The notes beneath the pieces are model-generated. The model was not told the DNA's origin and made no database searches. It saw only the letters and a program-made list of their open reading frames with translations. From positions 1 to 64,000 of the forward strand of contig JAFZCU010000034.1 in the NCBI GenBank assembly GCA_017556145.1: a DNA stretch of 64,000 nt. Reading direction: 5' to 3'. A program made the translations under genes and the position numbers. Every line of letters starts with the position of its first letter. Position 1 is the first letter of the stretch. Shown here piece after piece: positions 47,260 through 56,052 of the stretch. Source of the stretch: Prevotella sp. Its GTDB lineage: Bacteria > Bacteroidota > Bacteroidia > Bacteroidales > Bacteroidaceae.

Positions 47260-47508
47260 ATGTGCAGGTACAATATTTCAATAGATGATGCTGTGATGGA
47301 AGAGGTAAGGCCCTCAATCACCAGCGGTATGGATGAAGATTCATGGGTGCAGCTTCAGGTGGAGATGCTGTTCTCTCAGATGGCTGCGTCTCGTCGTAAG
47401 GCTATGTTTGACGACGAGTATATGTCAAAACTCATCAGCCAGTCGGCTCCTGCATGGTCAGGAGTGAGCGATGCTGACAAGTGGATCCATGACCTTAGAG
47501 GTGAGTAA
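47260..47508 (+). CDS. VapB-like antitoxin, module 2
   Basis: 82 residues from the ATG at 47260. MCRYNISIDDAVMEEVRPSI and WVQLQVEMLFSQMA are nearly the same as in module 1; the C-terminal parts, which would touch the toxin, differ completely (APAWSGVSDADKWIHDL). This is what is expected of duplicated modules with separate specificities. Confidence 0.78.
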   Translation: MCRYNISIDDAVMEEVRPSITSGMDEDSWVQLQVEMLFSQMAASRRKAMFDDEYMSKLISQSAPAWSGVSDADKWIHDLRGE

Positions 47509-47509
47509 T

Positions 47510-47956
47510 ATGTCCAAGGCTGTACTTCTGGATAGTGGTTTTTTGATTCGTTTGATGAATCCAAACGAGTCCTTGCATCAAGTTGCATTGGACTTATTCA
47601 AAGAATATATCACTAGTGGCGTTGTCTGTAAAGTTTCGACTATAGCACTTGCTGAATATGGAGTGAAAGGTGATTTGAGATTTCTGCCTACAAAATATCT
47701 TCAGTTTGTTCCATTTGTTTACAGTCATGCAGAAGTTGCATCAGTTTTCATGCGTACTATAATCAAGGTGAAGCAAGAGCGTGGAGTGGTGATAACACCA
47801 AGAGTCGTTATCCCGAATGATACCAAGATGTTTGCTCAGGCAAGTGCCGAACCTGACGTATTTGCTTTCGTGTCTGCTGATGCAGAGGCAAAGAAGGTAT
47901 ATGATATGCTGGATAATCCAAACTTTGAGTTCGTTAATATCCGTGAAATAAAATAA
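47510..47956 (+). CDS. PIN toxin, module 2
   Basis: 148 residues from the ATG at 47510, one base after the antitoxin stop. AVLLDSGFLIRLMNPNESLH has the first Asp; STIALAEYGVKG the Glu; EPDVFAFVSADAEAKKVYDM the late acidic positions. It is quite different from the module 1 toxin. Confidence 0.8.
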   Translation: MSKAVLLDSGFLIRLMNPNESLHQVALDLFKEYITSGVVCKVSTIALAEYGVKGDLRFLPTKYLQFVPFVYSHAEVASVFMRTIIKVKQERGVVITPRVVIPNDTKMFAQASAEPDVFAFVSADAEAKKVYDMLDNPNFEFVNIREIK

Positions 47957-47995
47957 CCCATCTGTCTATTTTCATCCATCCCTCCCTGATCTCAG

Positions 47996-48880
47996 ATGGA
48001 TGAAGCCATGTATAGGCAGCATGTTCAGCGGGCGGCAGAGTTGACGAGGCGTTTTCGCAGTGTCGGGTTCAAGAGTTGTGTACTGAAAGGTGTCGGAATG
48101 GCACAGTATTATCCTATGCCTGAGAGACGGCTATGCGGGGATATAGACCTGTTGGTGGATGGACGCAGAAAGGATGTGATGGCATGGCTGAGGACCCAAT
48201 GCGAGATTGGATATGTGACTTGGCATCATGTGGAAGCGAAGTTTTTTGAAGATGTGGATGTGGAGGTACACTTTTTCCCGATTTGGCTATATAATCCTTT
48301 TAGGAACTGGCGGCTGCAGAGGTGGTTTAAGGAGCAGATAGCGGGCCAGATGATGGAGAGGGAGACGGGTTTCGGCTATCCGTCGGTGGAATTCAATGCC
48401 GTGTATTCGCTGGTGCATACGTTCCATCATCTGATGGATGAGGGTGTGGGAATGCGGCATGTGGTGGATTATTACTATGTGCTTAGGAACTTCTTGAGAC
48501 CTTCGGAACAAGCGAGCACAGCTCGAGTCCCGCTTACGGCTTATGATGAGGTGAGGGGACTGATGCGAAGATTCGGACTGATGCGGTTTGCTGCGGCGAT
48601 GATGTATGTGTTGAAGGAGGCGTGCGGGATGAGTGATGAGGAGTTGCTGTGCGAGCCTAACGAGGAGGCTGGAAAGTTCCTGTTGGAAGAAATCATGCTG
48701 GCTGGGAACTTCGGTCATTTTGATGCCCGCACGGTAAGGCCGGAGAATGAGACGTTCTGGCAGCGGAATGTGCGGAAGTTCAGAAGGCAGCTGAGGTTTG
48801 TGAGGTATTACCCTGGTGAGGTGTTTGGAACGCCGGTTTGGAAGACGTGGCATAAGGTGTGGAGGATTATACATCGATAA
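47996..48880 (+). CDS. Nucleotidyltransferase-fold protein (NTP_transf_5 type)
   Basis: 294 residues. FKSCVLKGVGMAQYYP and RLCGDIDLLVDGRRKD give the nucleotidyltransferase-fold acidic pair, followed by DVEVHFFPIW and FHHLMDEGVGMRHVVDYYY. Family members are usually longer at the N-terminus, so this one may be shortened. In other loci such proteins sit near capsule or lasso-peptide genes. An in-frame insert at about residues 170-182 (EQASTARVPL) comes from the gcgagcnnagctcgag repeat. Confidence 0.75.
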   Translation: MDEAMYRQHVQRAAELTRRFRSVGFKSCVLKGVGMAQYYPMPERRLCGDIDLLVDGRRKDVMAWLRTQCEIGYVTWHHVEAKFFEDVDVEVHFFPIWLYNPFRNWRLQRWFKEQIAGQMMERETGFGYPSVEFNAVYSLVHTFHHLMDEGVGMRHVVDYYYVLRNFLRPSEQASTARVPLTAYDEVRGLMRRFGLMRFAAAMMYVLKEACGMSDEELLCEPNEEAGKFLLEEIMLAGNFGHFDARTVRPENETFWQRNVRKFRRQLRFVRYYPGEVFGTPVWKTWHKVWRIIHR

Positions 48881-48883
48881 TAT

Positions 48884-49371
48884 ATGGCTGTGAATAGAGA
48901 ACTGAAAGAGAAACGTAAGCAGAAGTTGCCTACGGCGACTGCTTTCTCGTCTCGGGATAGCTTAAGCAAGCTCGGCTCTCCGCTCGGCTTACCGAAAGAG
49001 TTTGCAGAAATGGAGCAGAAACTGCAAGAACTGCATACCAAGGAGGATGATAGCCTATTCTACTATCATTCCTCTGAGGATCGTATTGTACTGTCGCATG
49101 CTATGTTCTGGACAATGACTTTTTCGACAACTTACCCAACCCTCTCTTGGCCTGTAAGAGAAGGCTTCAACCTCTTCTCCAAACCTCATCTCCTCTCCAG
49201 GAGCGAGGCTTAAAAAATTATTCGCAGAGACCGTCGAAAAATTTTATGTTTTGGCAAGGCGGGACGACGCCTTATGAGGTAAAGTGTAGCAAGATTGAGG
49301 TGATGATACCGAGGCTGATGAAGATGGTGGAGAGTGAGATGGATACTTTTTCTCAGCGGCAAAACCACTGA
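48884..49371 (+). pseudogene. Broken paralogue of the gene at 60923
   Basis: The N-terminus VNRELKEKRKQKLPTATAFS and the repeat-derived SRDSLSKLGSPLGLPKEF match 60923. The frame then departs at about 49100-49213 and the C-terminal end (EVMIPRLMKMVESEMD) is found in another frame, to 49371. The centre has been replaced or deleted. Intact copy: 60923-61495. Confidence 0.75.
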
Positions 49372-49438
49372 GCACGGGGACTGCTAGAAACTTTCACAAC
49401 AATGTAGCAACATACGAGATAAATAAAGAATGGAAGGT

Positions 49439-49765
49439 ATGCTGAAGATAATTGCAATACGCCCGTTAAAAGGCTGCTTAGCACATATTAGGAAATGTCT
49501 TAAAGAAGACGTTTTCTACTATTTTTGTAATGACTTTAGAATAGATTTAGGCCAAGGAGTGGTGAAGCGAAGATCTACAAACATAGCGATACTACCAGAG
49601 GATTTCTTTCTGGATTCACCTAAGGTAAACATATCGGCTATAGTAGGCAAAAATGGCGATGGAAAAAGCTCTATTGTGGAGTTAATGATAAGACTGATAA
49701 ACAATTGCTCGGTGACTAATGATTTGGCAGCTGAGGAAGACAGCCTGAGTGGTCGCTCAAAGTGA
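49439..49765 (+). pseudogene. N-terminal fragment of an AAA ATPase
   Basis: 108 residues from the ATG at 49439 (MLKIIAIRPLKGC). NISAIVGKNGDGKSSIVELM is a Walker A as in SMC-like ATPases of defence systems. The frame stops soon after, with no Walker B or signature present. It is preceded by an ACATACGAGA element at 49400-49420. Confidence 0.75.
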
Positions 49766-50112
49766 CAAAAACATCACAAAAATGATGGAAAGACAGCAGA
49801 AAACGCAATGACGGTAAGGCTGGAAACAGAACATATCAAGGGCAAAGCATCATGCTGACCCATACAAGAAGAATTAAACGACAATCCCTAATTATCAAAG
49901 ATACCCCAATCTTCCCATGTGGCTTGTTGTAAGTGGTACTTATAAGTTGGATGAGAATGGCAAGGTAGTGGGGACACTGAGGACATGTCATGAGAAATAG
50001 CAGAAATTACCTTAAAAAGAGTTAAAAGGAGCGGACGTGTCATTGGAAACGGGAAAATTTAGTATATTTGCAAAATTAATTGAGGTGATGTGCCCTGGAA
50101 GAAAAGAAGAAT
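49766..50112. other. Gene-free stretch with small remnants
   Basis: A 27-codon frame at 49917-50000 (WLVVSGTYKLDENGKVVG) may be a leftover of the broken ATPase system. The promoter of the next operon lies at its end. Confidence 0.4.
50063..50070 (+). promoter_or_regulatory. TATATTTG box upstream of the methyltransferase operon
   Basis: A good match to TAnnTTTG 42 bases before the ATG at 50113. The -33 box is weak (ATTG at about 50042). Confidence 0.6.
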
Positions 50113-51366
50113 ATGGTTGATGCTTATATAGGTTCATCAAAGGATAATATGAGAAGTGCCGTACACAACTGGTATAAGTTTACGGCAGGATTCTCATATA
50201 AATTCATTGACCTCGTCGTTGACGAACTGGAAGCGAAGCCAGAATGCATATATGAACCCTTTGCCGGATGCGGAACAACACTTGTGGCTGCTCAGAAGAA
50301 AAAGATCCATTCAGTGGGCAATGAAAGTCAACAACTGATGTGCGACATTATCAATGCAAAACTCAATTGGGATATCGATGACAAAACATGCCGAGACTTA
50401 ATTGCCTACCTAAATAATTTCGCTGAAGTTAATGCCAAAATAGATATTAGTGAGGAGTATAATGAGTTGCTTTGTGGTCTTTACGATGCAGAAACACTGA
50501 AAAACCTATATCTTCTAAGGGACGGTATAGCAGGCATAGAGGATGTGAAATATCAACTATTCCTACGTTTGGCGCTGAGTCAAACTTTGCATAAAGCGGC
50601 ACTGCATCCTATCGCTGTGCCTTATATAGTAAGGTCAAAGACTTTGGTAAACTCAGGCGACGCCTTAGGAAAGTTTACGGCAATATCGTACCAGATGCTG
50701 AATGACTTGGCAACGATGCCTCATCATGAGCGAATGGCTGATGTATATAAGGCTGACTCAAGGAAAAAGAATCAGAATATTGAAGCAGGGTCTTGCGATT
50801 TATGTATTACCTCACCTCCTTACTTAAATAATCTGGATTATGGGGAAGTATCAAAAGTACACACTCACTTTTTTGAACTAACAAAAGACTGGCATGATAT
50901 TACTGAGAAGGTACGCCATGAACTTGTAACGGGAGCAACTACTCACTACAGGGACACCGAATTTCATTTAGAAGAGTTTCTGGAAACAGAATTTGCCATA
51001 GCGAATAAAGCGTTGATGCCTATACTCGTCAAACACTATGATGCCATTGCTCAGAGTGGAAAAGGACGTAAAGGAAAGAAAAGTTTTCATATTCTCATGA
51101 TGCACTATTTTGAGGATATGTATAAGGTGTTGATAGAAATGCATCGAGTGCTTAGAAAAGGAAGCAAGGCATATCTGATTCTTGGTGATTCAGCCCCCTA
51201 CGGTATCTATATCCCTACGACGCAGTATTTAGGTGAGATTGCGCAGTCGGTGGGTTTTGGAGATTATAAGATATACAAAATCAGGGAGCGAGGACACAAG
51301 TGGACGACTCTCAGCAATCGTCATAATGTGGAGTTGTCGGAGAATATTTTGGAACTTAATAGATAG
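50113..51366 (+). CDS. DNA methyltransferase (SPPY type), first gene of a four-gene system
   Basis: 417 residues. The SAM-binding motif YEPFAGCGTTLVAA lies near residue 49 and the catalytic TSPPYLNNLDYGE near residue 233. SPPY is usual for N4-cytosine and some N6-adenine enzymes. The stretch between holds no clear target-recognition repeat. The C-terminal RVLRKGSKAYLILGDSAPYG is the last methylase block. Five bases separate it from the next gene; all four genes (to 54688) are spaced 4-5 bases apart. No restriction enzyme gene is recognisable, so protection of self DNA is presumably from the PIN/ATPase effector. Confidence 0.85.
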   Translation: MVDAYIGSSKDNMRSAVHNWYKFTAGFSYKFIDLVVDELEAKPECIYEPFAGCGTTLVAAQKKKIHSVGNESQQLMCDIINAKLNWDIDDKTCRDLIAYLNNFAEVNAKIDISEEYNELLCGLYDAETLKNLYLLRDGIAGIEDVKYQLFLRLALSQTLHKAALHPIAVPYIVRSKTLVNSGDALGKFTAISYQMLNDLATMPHHERMADVYKADSRKKNQNIEAGSCDLCITSPPYLNNLDYGEVSKVHTHFFELTKDWHDITEKVRHELVTGATTHYRDTEFHLEEFLETEFAIANKALMPILVKHYDAIAQSGKGRKGKKSFHILMMHYFEDMYKVLIEMHRVLRKGSKAYLILGDSAPYGIYIPTTQYLGEIAQSVGFGDYKIYKIRERGHKWTTLSNRHNVELSENILELNR

Positions 51367-51371
51367 ACGGG

Positions 51372-52298
51372 ATGAATAGGGAGATAAAATTGAGACAACT
51401 ACCAATAGAACTATTGGAACCCCAGAAGGAGCCTGATGAAGGAAAACGCTGGAGTTATTCTTTCGTTTATTTCCTTGAAGACCTGCGCAATATTTACCGC
51501 TTATATGATGAATGCGAGATAGACTCGATACCCTCTTTATATCAAAAATGCAGCGAGAAAGGAATTAGGTCTTGGAGCGGTAAAACCTGGAATCAGAGAA
51601 ATCTGTTAGAGCAAGTCAATGCCTTAAAGAATTTCAAATTAATGTCAGTTGATGACAATAAGGTCATTTCAAAAGGACTGTTCTCCAATACAAAACCAGA
51701 AGATCATTTGTCAAATGTTGAAAAGGAAGTGTTTCGTGAAGTATATCTGAACTATTTCCGCTTTCGAGAGTTTCATCAATTATTCAGTAATTCCAATATT
51801 GTTGGATATTATATAGACGGCGGGCGATTTACAAACCGTTTCCTGTTGGAAATAGAAGAACCATCACAAATTGTCGGTATAGGGGATGAACATGCGGACA
51901 TGATGCGCTTTTGGGATGTGTTCTTAAAATGGGGTCAGTCTTTAGGAATGCTAAAGAAGTACTCTTTGAAACCTTTTGGCGTGAGCACACTCCCTATAGT
52001 AAAGGGTTTAAGTATAGCCTATTTCTATCAAGAAATGCCCAATGACTTTTCTGTTTTTGAATATATTTCAACAGAGATGCAAGGGACATATCACTATATA
52101 CCAGACGTTATCTATTCAATTATATGCGATAAGCACTACTCAGTGGAAAGTATTATTGATAGAATTGTGGCAGAGAATGCTGAAAAGACCGATAAGTATC
52201 GGGCGCAGACGACTTCTGCCATATTTGTTAACGGGAAGGAAGATTTCCTTTTTCCAAGGATAGGGAATACTTATATTACACATTTGCTAAAACTATAA
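51372..52298 (+). CDS. Unknown 308-aa protein of the methyltransferase system
   Basis: 308 residues with no motif I can name. FVYFLEDLRNIYRLYDECEID and GIRSWSGKTWNQRNLLEQVN look like a helical DNA-binding start, possibly winged-helix; later parts have alternating strands. It sits between the methylase and the ATPase with 5-base gaps and is likely an essential part of the complex, such as the target-recognising subunit. Confidence 0.75.
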   Translation: MNREIKLRQLPIELLEPQKEPDEGKRWSYSFVYFLEDLRNIYRLYDECEIDSIPSLYQKCSEKGIRSWSGKTWNQRNLLEQVNALKNFKLMSVDDNKVISKGLFSNTKPEDHLSNVEKEVFREVYLNYFRFREFHQLFSNSNIVGYYIDGGRFTNRFLLEIEEPSQIVGIGDEHADMMRFWDVFLKWGQSLGMLKKYSLKPFGVSTLPIVKGLSIAYFYQEMPNDFSVFEYISTEMQGTYHYIPDVIYSIICDKHYSVESIIDRIVAENAEKTDKYRAQTTSAIFVNGKEDFLFPRIGNTYITHLLKL

Positions 52299-52302
52299 CA
52301 TT

Positions 52303-53634
52303 ATGAATGTAAACATTATAGACAGGCTCAACAGTGTTGAGAATCAAAGGACGGCTTTAAAGGAGCGTTTTGGGTTGGAGTATAATCCATTTCCCAGGTC
52401 AGGAATCGCAATTATCAGTGAAGCTGATAAGATAGCGGAACGGCTAATACCTGTAGACGAAGAAACTCTTAACGTAATTGTCAACTTTATCAGTGATGCA
52501 CTGTATGCTCATCGTGACAACCCTGATACGGAGGATAAATATATGAGTATGGTTGTTCGCGGAGAATATGGTTCAGGAAAGACCCAGACGCTGATGTTTA
52601 TCCGGTATCTGTTGAAGAATCTGAAGAACGAGACAGTTAAACCATACGTTGTCTATATAGACAATCCGGGACAGAAGCTGGCTGAACTGGTTGGAGCTAT
52701 TGTCAGTCAGATTGGAGTAGAGAACTTCAGAAAATATCTATGGGGTATCTTCATGGAGTATCTTGATAAAAAACCAGAAGTGAAGCAGTCGCTTGTAAGC
52801 AGGCCGCGAGCAATACAGAATTCGCTTTTTGGCGATGATGAACCAATACCATCTTTGAGTGCAAGTATTCAAAACTACAAGGAACTGGTGGATATCATAA
52901 CAACGGGGAAAAATGCAAATGAAAAAAAACAACTACTGCAAACCCTAAAAGATCACATGGTAAAGAGTTATGCAGAAGTGGCTGAGTCACCGGTAGTTGC
53001 TACATACCTGTATGACGTTGTGTCGGAGACTATCGGGATATCCAAGTCGTGGGACATGCTGACATCCGGCAGTGTAAAGGAAATGGATAAGAGGGAAGTA
53101 TATATCCTTAGGGCAATAGTGAATATCGTGCGTAAGCAGCTGGGTTATACAGACTTCTTTATCCTTATAGATGAATTTGAGGAGATAACAGCGGAACGAC
53201 TTAAGAAGACCGATATTGATAACTATCTACGAAATTTGCGTCTACTTATAGACAGAGAAAAGAACTGGTGTTCGGTATTTGCCATGACTGGCAAGGCAAT
53301 GGAGATTATAGAGAGCTACTCACCCCCTCTTGCAAGCAGAATCAAAGGTAGTGTGGTTGATTTGAAGCCATTAGATATAAATGGTTTCAAGCAAGTTGTG
53401 ATGAATTATTTGTCCACTTCGCGAATAGGCGGAGCGGAAGATTCTATAGAACCTTTTGACGAGTCAGGCCTTGACGAAATGATGCAGGTGAAGAATCCGC
53501 AGCTTAAAGGATCGCCTCGTTTCCTTTTGAAACTATGCTACCAACTACTCCAGAGGGCAACGGCAGAACTAGCGGAGGGAGGAAAGATAGACAGAGAGTT
53601 TGTAAAGAATCATATTGACGAATTCCTGAAGTAA
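52303..53634 (+). CDS. Orc/Cdc6-like AAA+ ATPase of the methyltransferase system
   Basis: 443 residues. VVRGEYGSGKTQTLMFIRYL is Walker A near residue 87; FFILIDEFEEITAERL is Walker B near residue 287; MTGKAMEI and a later ASRIKGS give sensor and arginine positions. The GEYGSGKT form recalls the ATPases of BREX systems (BrxC/BrxD group) and archaeal Orc-like proteins. The C-terminal winged-helix-like part ends EFVKNHIDEFLK. Probably a DNA-tracking or switch protein. Confidence 0.8.
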   Translation: MNVNIIDRLNSVENQRTALKERFGLEYNPFPRSGIAIISEADKIAERLIPVDEETLNVIVNFISDALYAHRDNPDTEDKYMSMVVRGEYGSGKTQTLMFIRYLLKNLKNETVKPYVVYIDNPGQKLAELVGAIVSQIGVENFRKYLWGIFMEYLDKKPEVKQSLVSRPRAIQNSLFGDDEPIPSLSASIQNYKELVDIITTGKNANEKKQLLQTLKDHMVKSYAEVAESPVVATYLYDVVSETIGISKSWDMLTSGSVKEMDKREVYILRAIVNIVRKQLGYTDFFILIDEFEEITAERLKKTDIDNYLRNLRLLIDREKNWCSVFAMTGKAMEIIESYSPPLASRIKGSVVDLKPLDINGFKQVVMNYLSTSRIGGAEDSIEPFDESGLDEMMQVKNPQLKGSPRFLLKLCYQLLQRATAELAEGGKIDREFVKNHIDEFLK

Positions 53635-53638
53635 GAAT

Positions 53639-54688
53639 ATGGCAGATGTTTCAATGATAGTAGAAGAGGCCTATCGAGTCAATATCTATCTGGATACCAA
53701 TATATTGGTTGACTATGTCGGAAAGAAGTTTCCGCTGCTTAACCGTTCGATAGACTACCTTGCCCAATGCCCATTTGTGAAGCTTCGCTCTTCTCACTAT
53801 GTGCTTTTTGAGTTTACCGAGGTGCGCAAGGCCAACCTGCTCTGGAAGATGGCCGACCCGGCAGAGACACAGCCTTTTGACAGTAAGGTGAAAAGTACGA
53901 TAAAGAAAGAATGGAAGTATAATGGTGTGGAGTATGAAACCCTAAAGGGTGGTATTACAAACACAGTCATGGCTGAACTTGACTATTTCCGTAATAACCT
54001 GGGAATAGACTTTGACGAGCATGTGCTACATGAAAACCTTGTGTATCCTACAAGCAGTTTGTGTCTCGCCACTAAGATTTCAAGAGAGGACTGCCTTGTG
54101 ATGGTTTCGTGTATGCATCCTGATGAAGAGCTGAAACTTGACCATTGCCTTCTCTTAACTCGCGACGCCCAGTATTACAAGGCTGTTCAAGAGAATGACG
54201 CTGACGTGAAAAAGGTCTTCGAGGACAATGAACTTGAAGCCCCAATACTCATCAGAACAGAGTGCTTGCAAGATGAAAACAGTGGAACACAGTATAACCT
54301 ATATAACGACACAGCAGGAACTAATATCGAAGAGTTTTGGAAAGGCTTGATACTCAGTAATATCAAACGCGATGTGTCATCACAATATGTGGGGCAGACC
54401 TACTCATTCGGGGCAGAAGGTGTTGCTGCAGAATGTATATACTTTGAAATGGACGGCGATGATAAGACACTACAAAACTCGACCGGACTTTATTTCATAG
54501 GCAGAGATTTGACATTCAGAACAATCATAGCCGGTCCATTTGAGTATAGGAATAATGGCAATGAGGTTTCTTTGCCGCATAGTAATCCCGACTTCCCCAA
54601 GTATTCTTTCAGGAAAGAAGGACTTTCTCCGGATGTACTTGCCAAACTGCGTGTGAAGGGTAATCTCGTTTTCTATAACAACGATTAG
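53639..54688 (+). CDS. PIN-domain nuclease with a C-terminal beta domain, last gene of the system
   Basis: 349 residues. NIYLDTNILVDYVGKKF has the first Asp, YVLFEFTEVRKANL the Glu, and SREDCLVMVSCMH with CLLLTRDAQYYKAV the third and fourth acids, so the site is complete. Residues from about 240 form a separate beta-rich domain (FIGRDLTFRTIIAGPFEY) not usual in PIN toxins. It starts four bases after the ATPase stop. It is the likely effector. Confidence 0.8.
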   Translation: MADVSMIVEEAYRVNIYLDTNILVDYVGKKFPLLNRSIDYLAQCPFVKLRSSHYVLFEFTEVRKANLLWKMADPAETQPFDSKVKSTIKKEWKYNGVEYETLKGGITNTVMAELDYFRNNLGIDFDEHVLHENLVYPTSSLCLATKISREDCLVMVSCMHPDEELKLDHCLLLTRDAQYYKAVQENDADVKKVFEDNELEAPILIRTECLQDENSGTQYNLYNDTAGTNIEEFWKGLILSNIKRDVSSQYVGQTYSFGAEGVAAECIYFEMDGDDKTLQNSTGLYFIGRDLTFRTIIAGPFEYRNNGNEVSLPHSNPDFPKYSFRKEGLSPDVLAKLRVKGNLVFYNND

Positions 54689-54817
54689 GGACTTATGATC
54701 ATAAAGCATATAATGGTTTCGCATAGGAATTATCTAGAAGGATTGTTGAGAAATGGAGGATACTGCAAGAGAGTTTAAAATATGCGCCGTACATCTTTCA
54801 GGACGCTGTGGGGAATG

Positions 54818-54939
54818 GACGAAAGGAAACCTGCTCTAAAGAGCGAGGGACGGGACAAGGGAAGGAAGAAATCAAAGATAAAATCTTTGGACAAGAGACG
54901 AAAGGGGAACCTGCTCTAAAGAGCTAGGAACGGGACAAA
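54818..54939 (+). repeat. Two copies of a 43-base hairpin-containing repeat
   Basis: Units 54818-54860 and 54897-54939 share gacgaaagg..aacctgctctaaagagc.agg.acgggacaa. Each folds as GCTCT-AA-AGAGC extended by CCT/AGG. A third, diverged unit (57566-57604) keeps the outer sequence with a new stem. Confidence 0.75.
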
Positions 54940-54961
54940 GAAGATATAGGTTATAATATGT

Positions 54962-56011
54962 ATGTTTCTAAATAATATGATAGGTAGTATGCTAAATTTT
55001 ATGCAGAATGAGTTACGGACACAGGATACTCAGGCTGTAATAGGGCAATACTTGAAGAAAACAGGTTACGCCAATAAGTGGATATTGCTGACTGATTACT
55101 GCCTTGATGCAAATAATAAGGCGAATGTTATTTCATTTGTTTTGCTGCATTATAAGAATGAGGAAGAATACAATGCTCTTAAGGAGAAACTTGCCAAACT
55201 TCAGAAATCGGACATCAAACATACACGATACATCAGTAATAGGCTGATGCGTTATCTAAGGAGACTGCCTATCTTCAGTTATTCTTTTATTCTGGATAGT
55301 AGAGATATACTTTTTGGAGATACAAAAGCAGATCAACAAAAGGAAGTGACGGACAATCTTGTTGCTATTAGAGACTGCTATCAGACGTGGTTGACAAATG
55401 CGGCCAATGCAAGCATTAGTAGCTACTATCAAGACACGATTAAGAAACTGGATGCACAAATACAGGAGGTGTCTATGGGTAAGAAGATAAGTCTGCATGA
55501 GGATATCTTGCTGGCTACTTCACTTGGTGCTATATATACAGCAGAGATTCTGAAAAATATTCCAGACTTAGAAATAGTGGGGTGGCTTCCCGACCGTGAC
55601 AAGATAACGCAATCGTGTAATGGAATAGCGATTCCGATATTTCACTGTATGTTGTATAATGGGTTGGGTAGTAGGGATGTGCAATTTCCTGTGGCAGACC
55701 CGAAGATTGTAGGGCCCCCTTTTTATGACGCATTAAACAGAATACCTGATGACATCTGTGCGGCCATTGCCGACTATGATTATGCCCACCCTGCAATATC
55801 GAAGGAGAAGTTCAGCCATGTATTGCATGAACTGCTAGCGGAGAATCCCTATGTGATTGTACAACGATTGTATAAAGATGCCACAGGGTTTCACACAGGA
55901 ACGATATATTACAAAAAGTCTTTAAGGATGTCAACCATGTTTTACTTGCAGACGGCAGTAAGGGAAGTGATTGGTTTTTGGGCGATGGTGAAGAATAAGA
56001 TATGTAGGTGA
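54962..56011 (+). CDS. Unknown 349-aa protein upstream of a TIR/DrHyd-like gene
   Basis: 349 residues. FSYSFILDSRDILFGD, KKISLHEDILLATSLGAIYT, VGWLPDRDKITQSCNG and FHTGTIYYKKSLRMST are distinctive. The WLPDRDKI stretch hints at a nuclease-like acidic site, but I do not recognise the family. No membrane segment. It precedes by 41 bases the effector-like gene, with which it forms a probable two-gene system. Confidence 0.7.
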   Translation: MFLNNMIGSMLNFMQNELRTQDTQAVIGQYLKKTGYANKWILLTDYCLDANNKANVISFVLLHYKNEEEYNALKEKLAKLQKSDIKHTRYISNRLMRYLRRLPIFSYSFILDSRDILFGDTKADQQKEVTDNLVAIRDCYQTWLTNAANASISSYYQDTIKKLDAQIQEVSMGKKISLHEDILLATSLGAIYTAEILKNIPDLEIVGWLPDRDKITQSCNGIAIPIFHCMLYNGLGSRDVQFPVADPKIVGPPFYDALNRIPDDICAAIADYDYAHPAISKEKFSHVLHELLAENPYVIVQRLYKDATGFHTGTIYYKKSLRMSTMFYLQTAVREVIGFWAMVKNKICR

Positions 56012-56052
56012 GAACCGAAGGGTAAATTGCAGAAATAATATAACATGACCTT

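Noticed and set aside
46779..47288. 169-codon plus-strand frame
   Set aside because: Translation of the composite repeat (SKR.., GRAMSFFRLA); similar frames appear wherever that repeat occurs.
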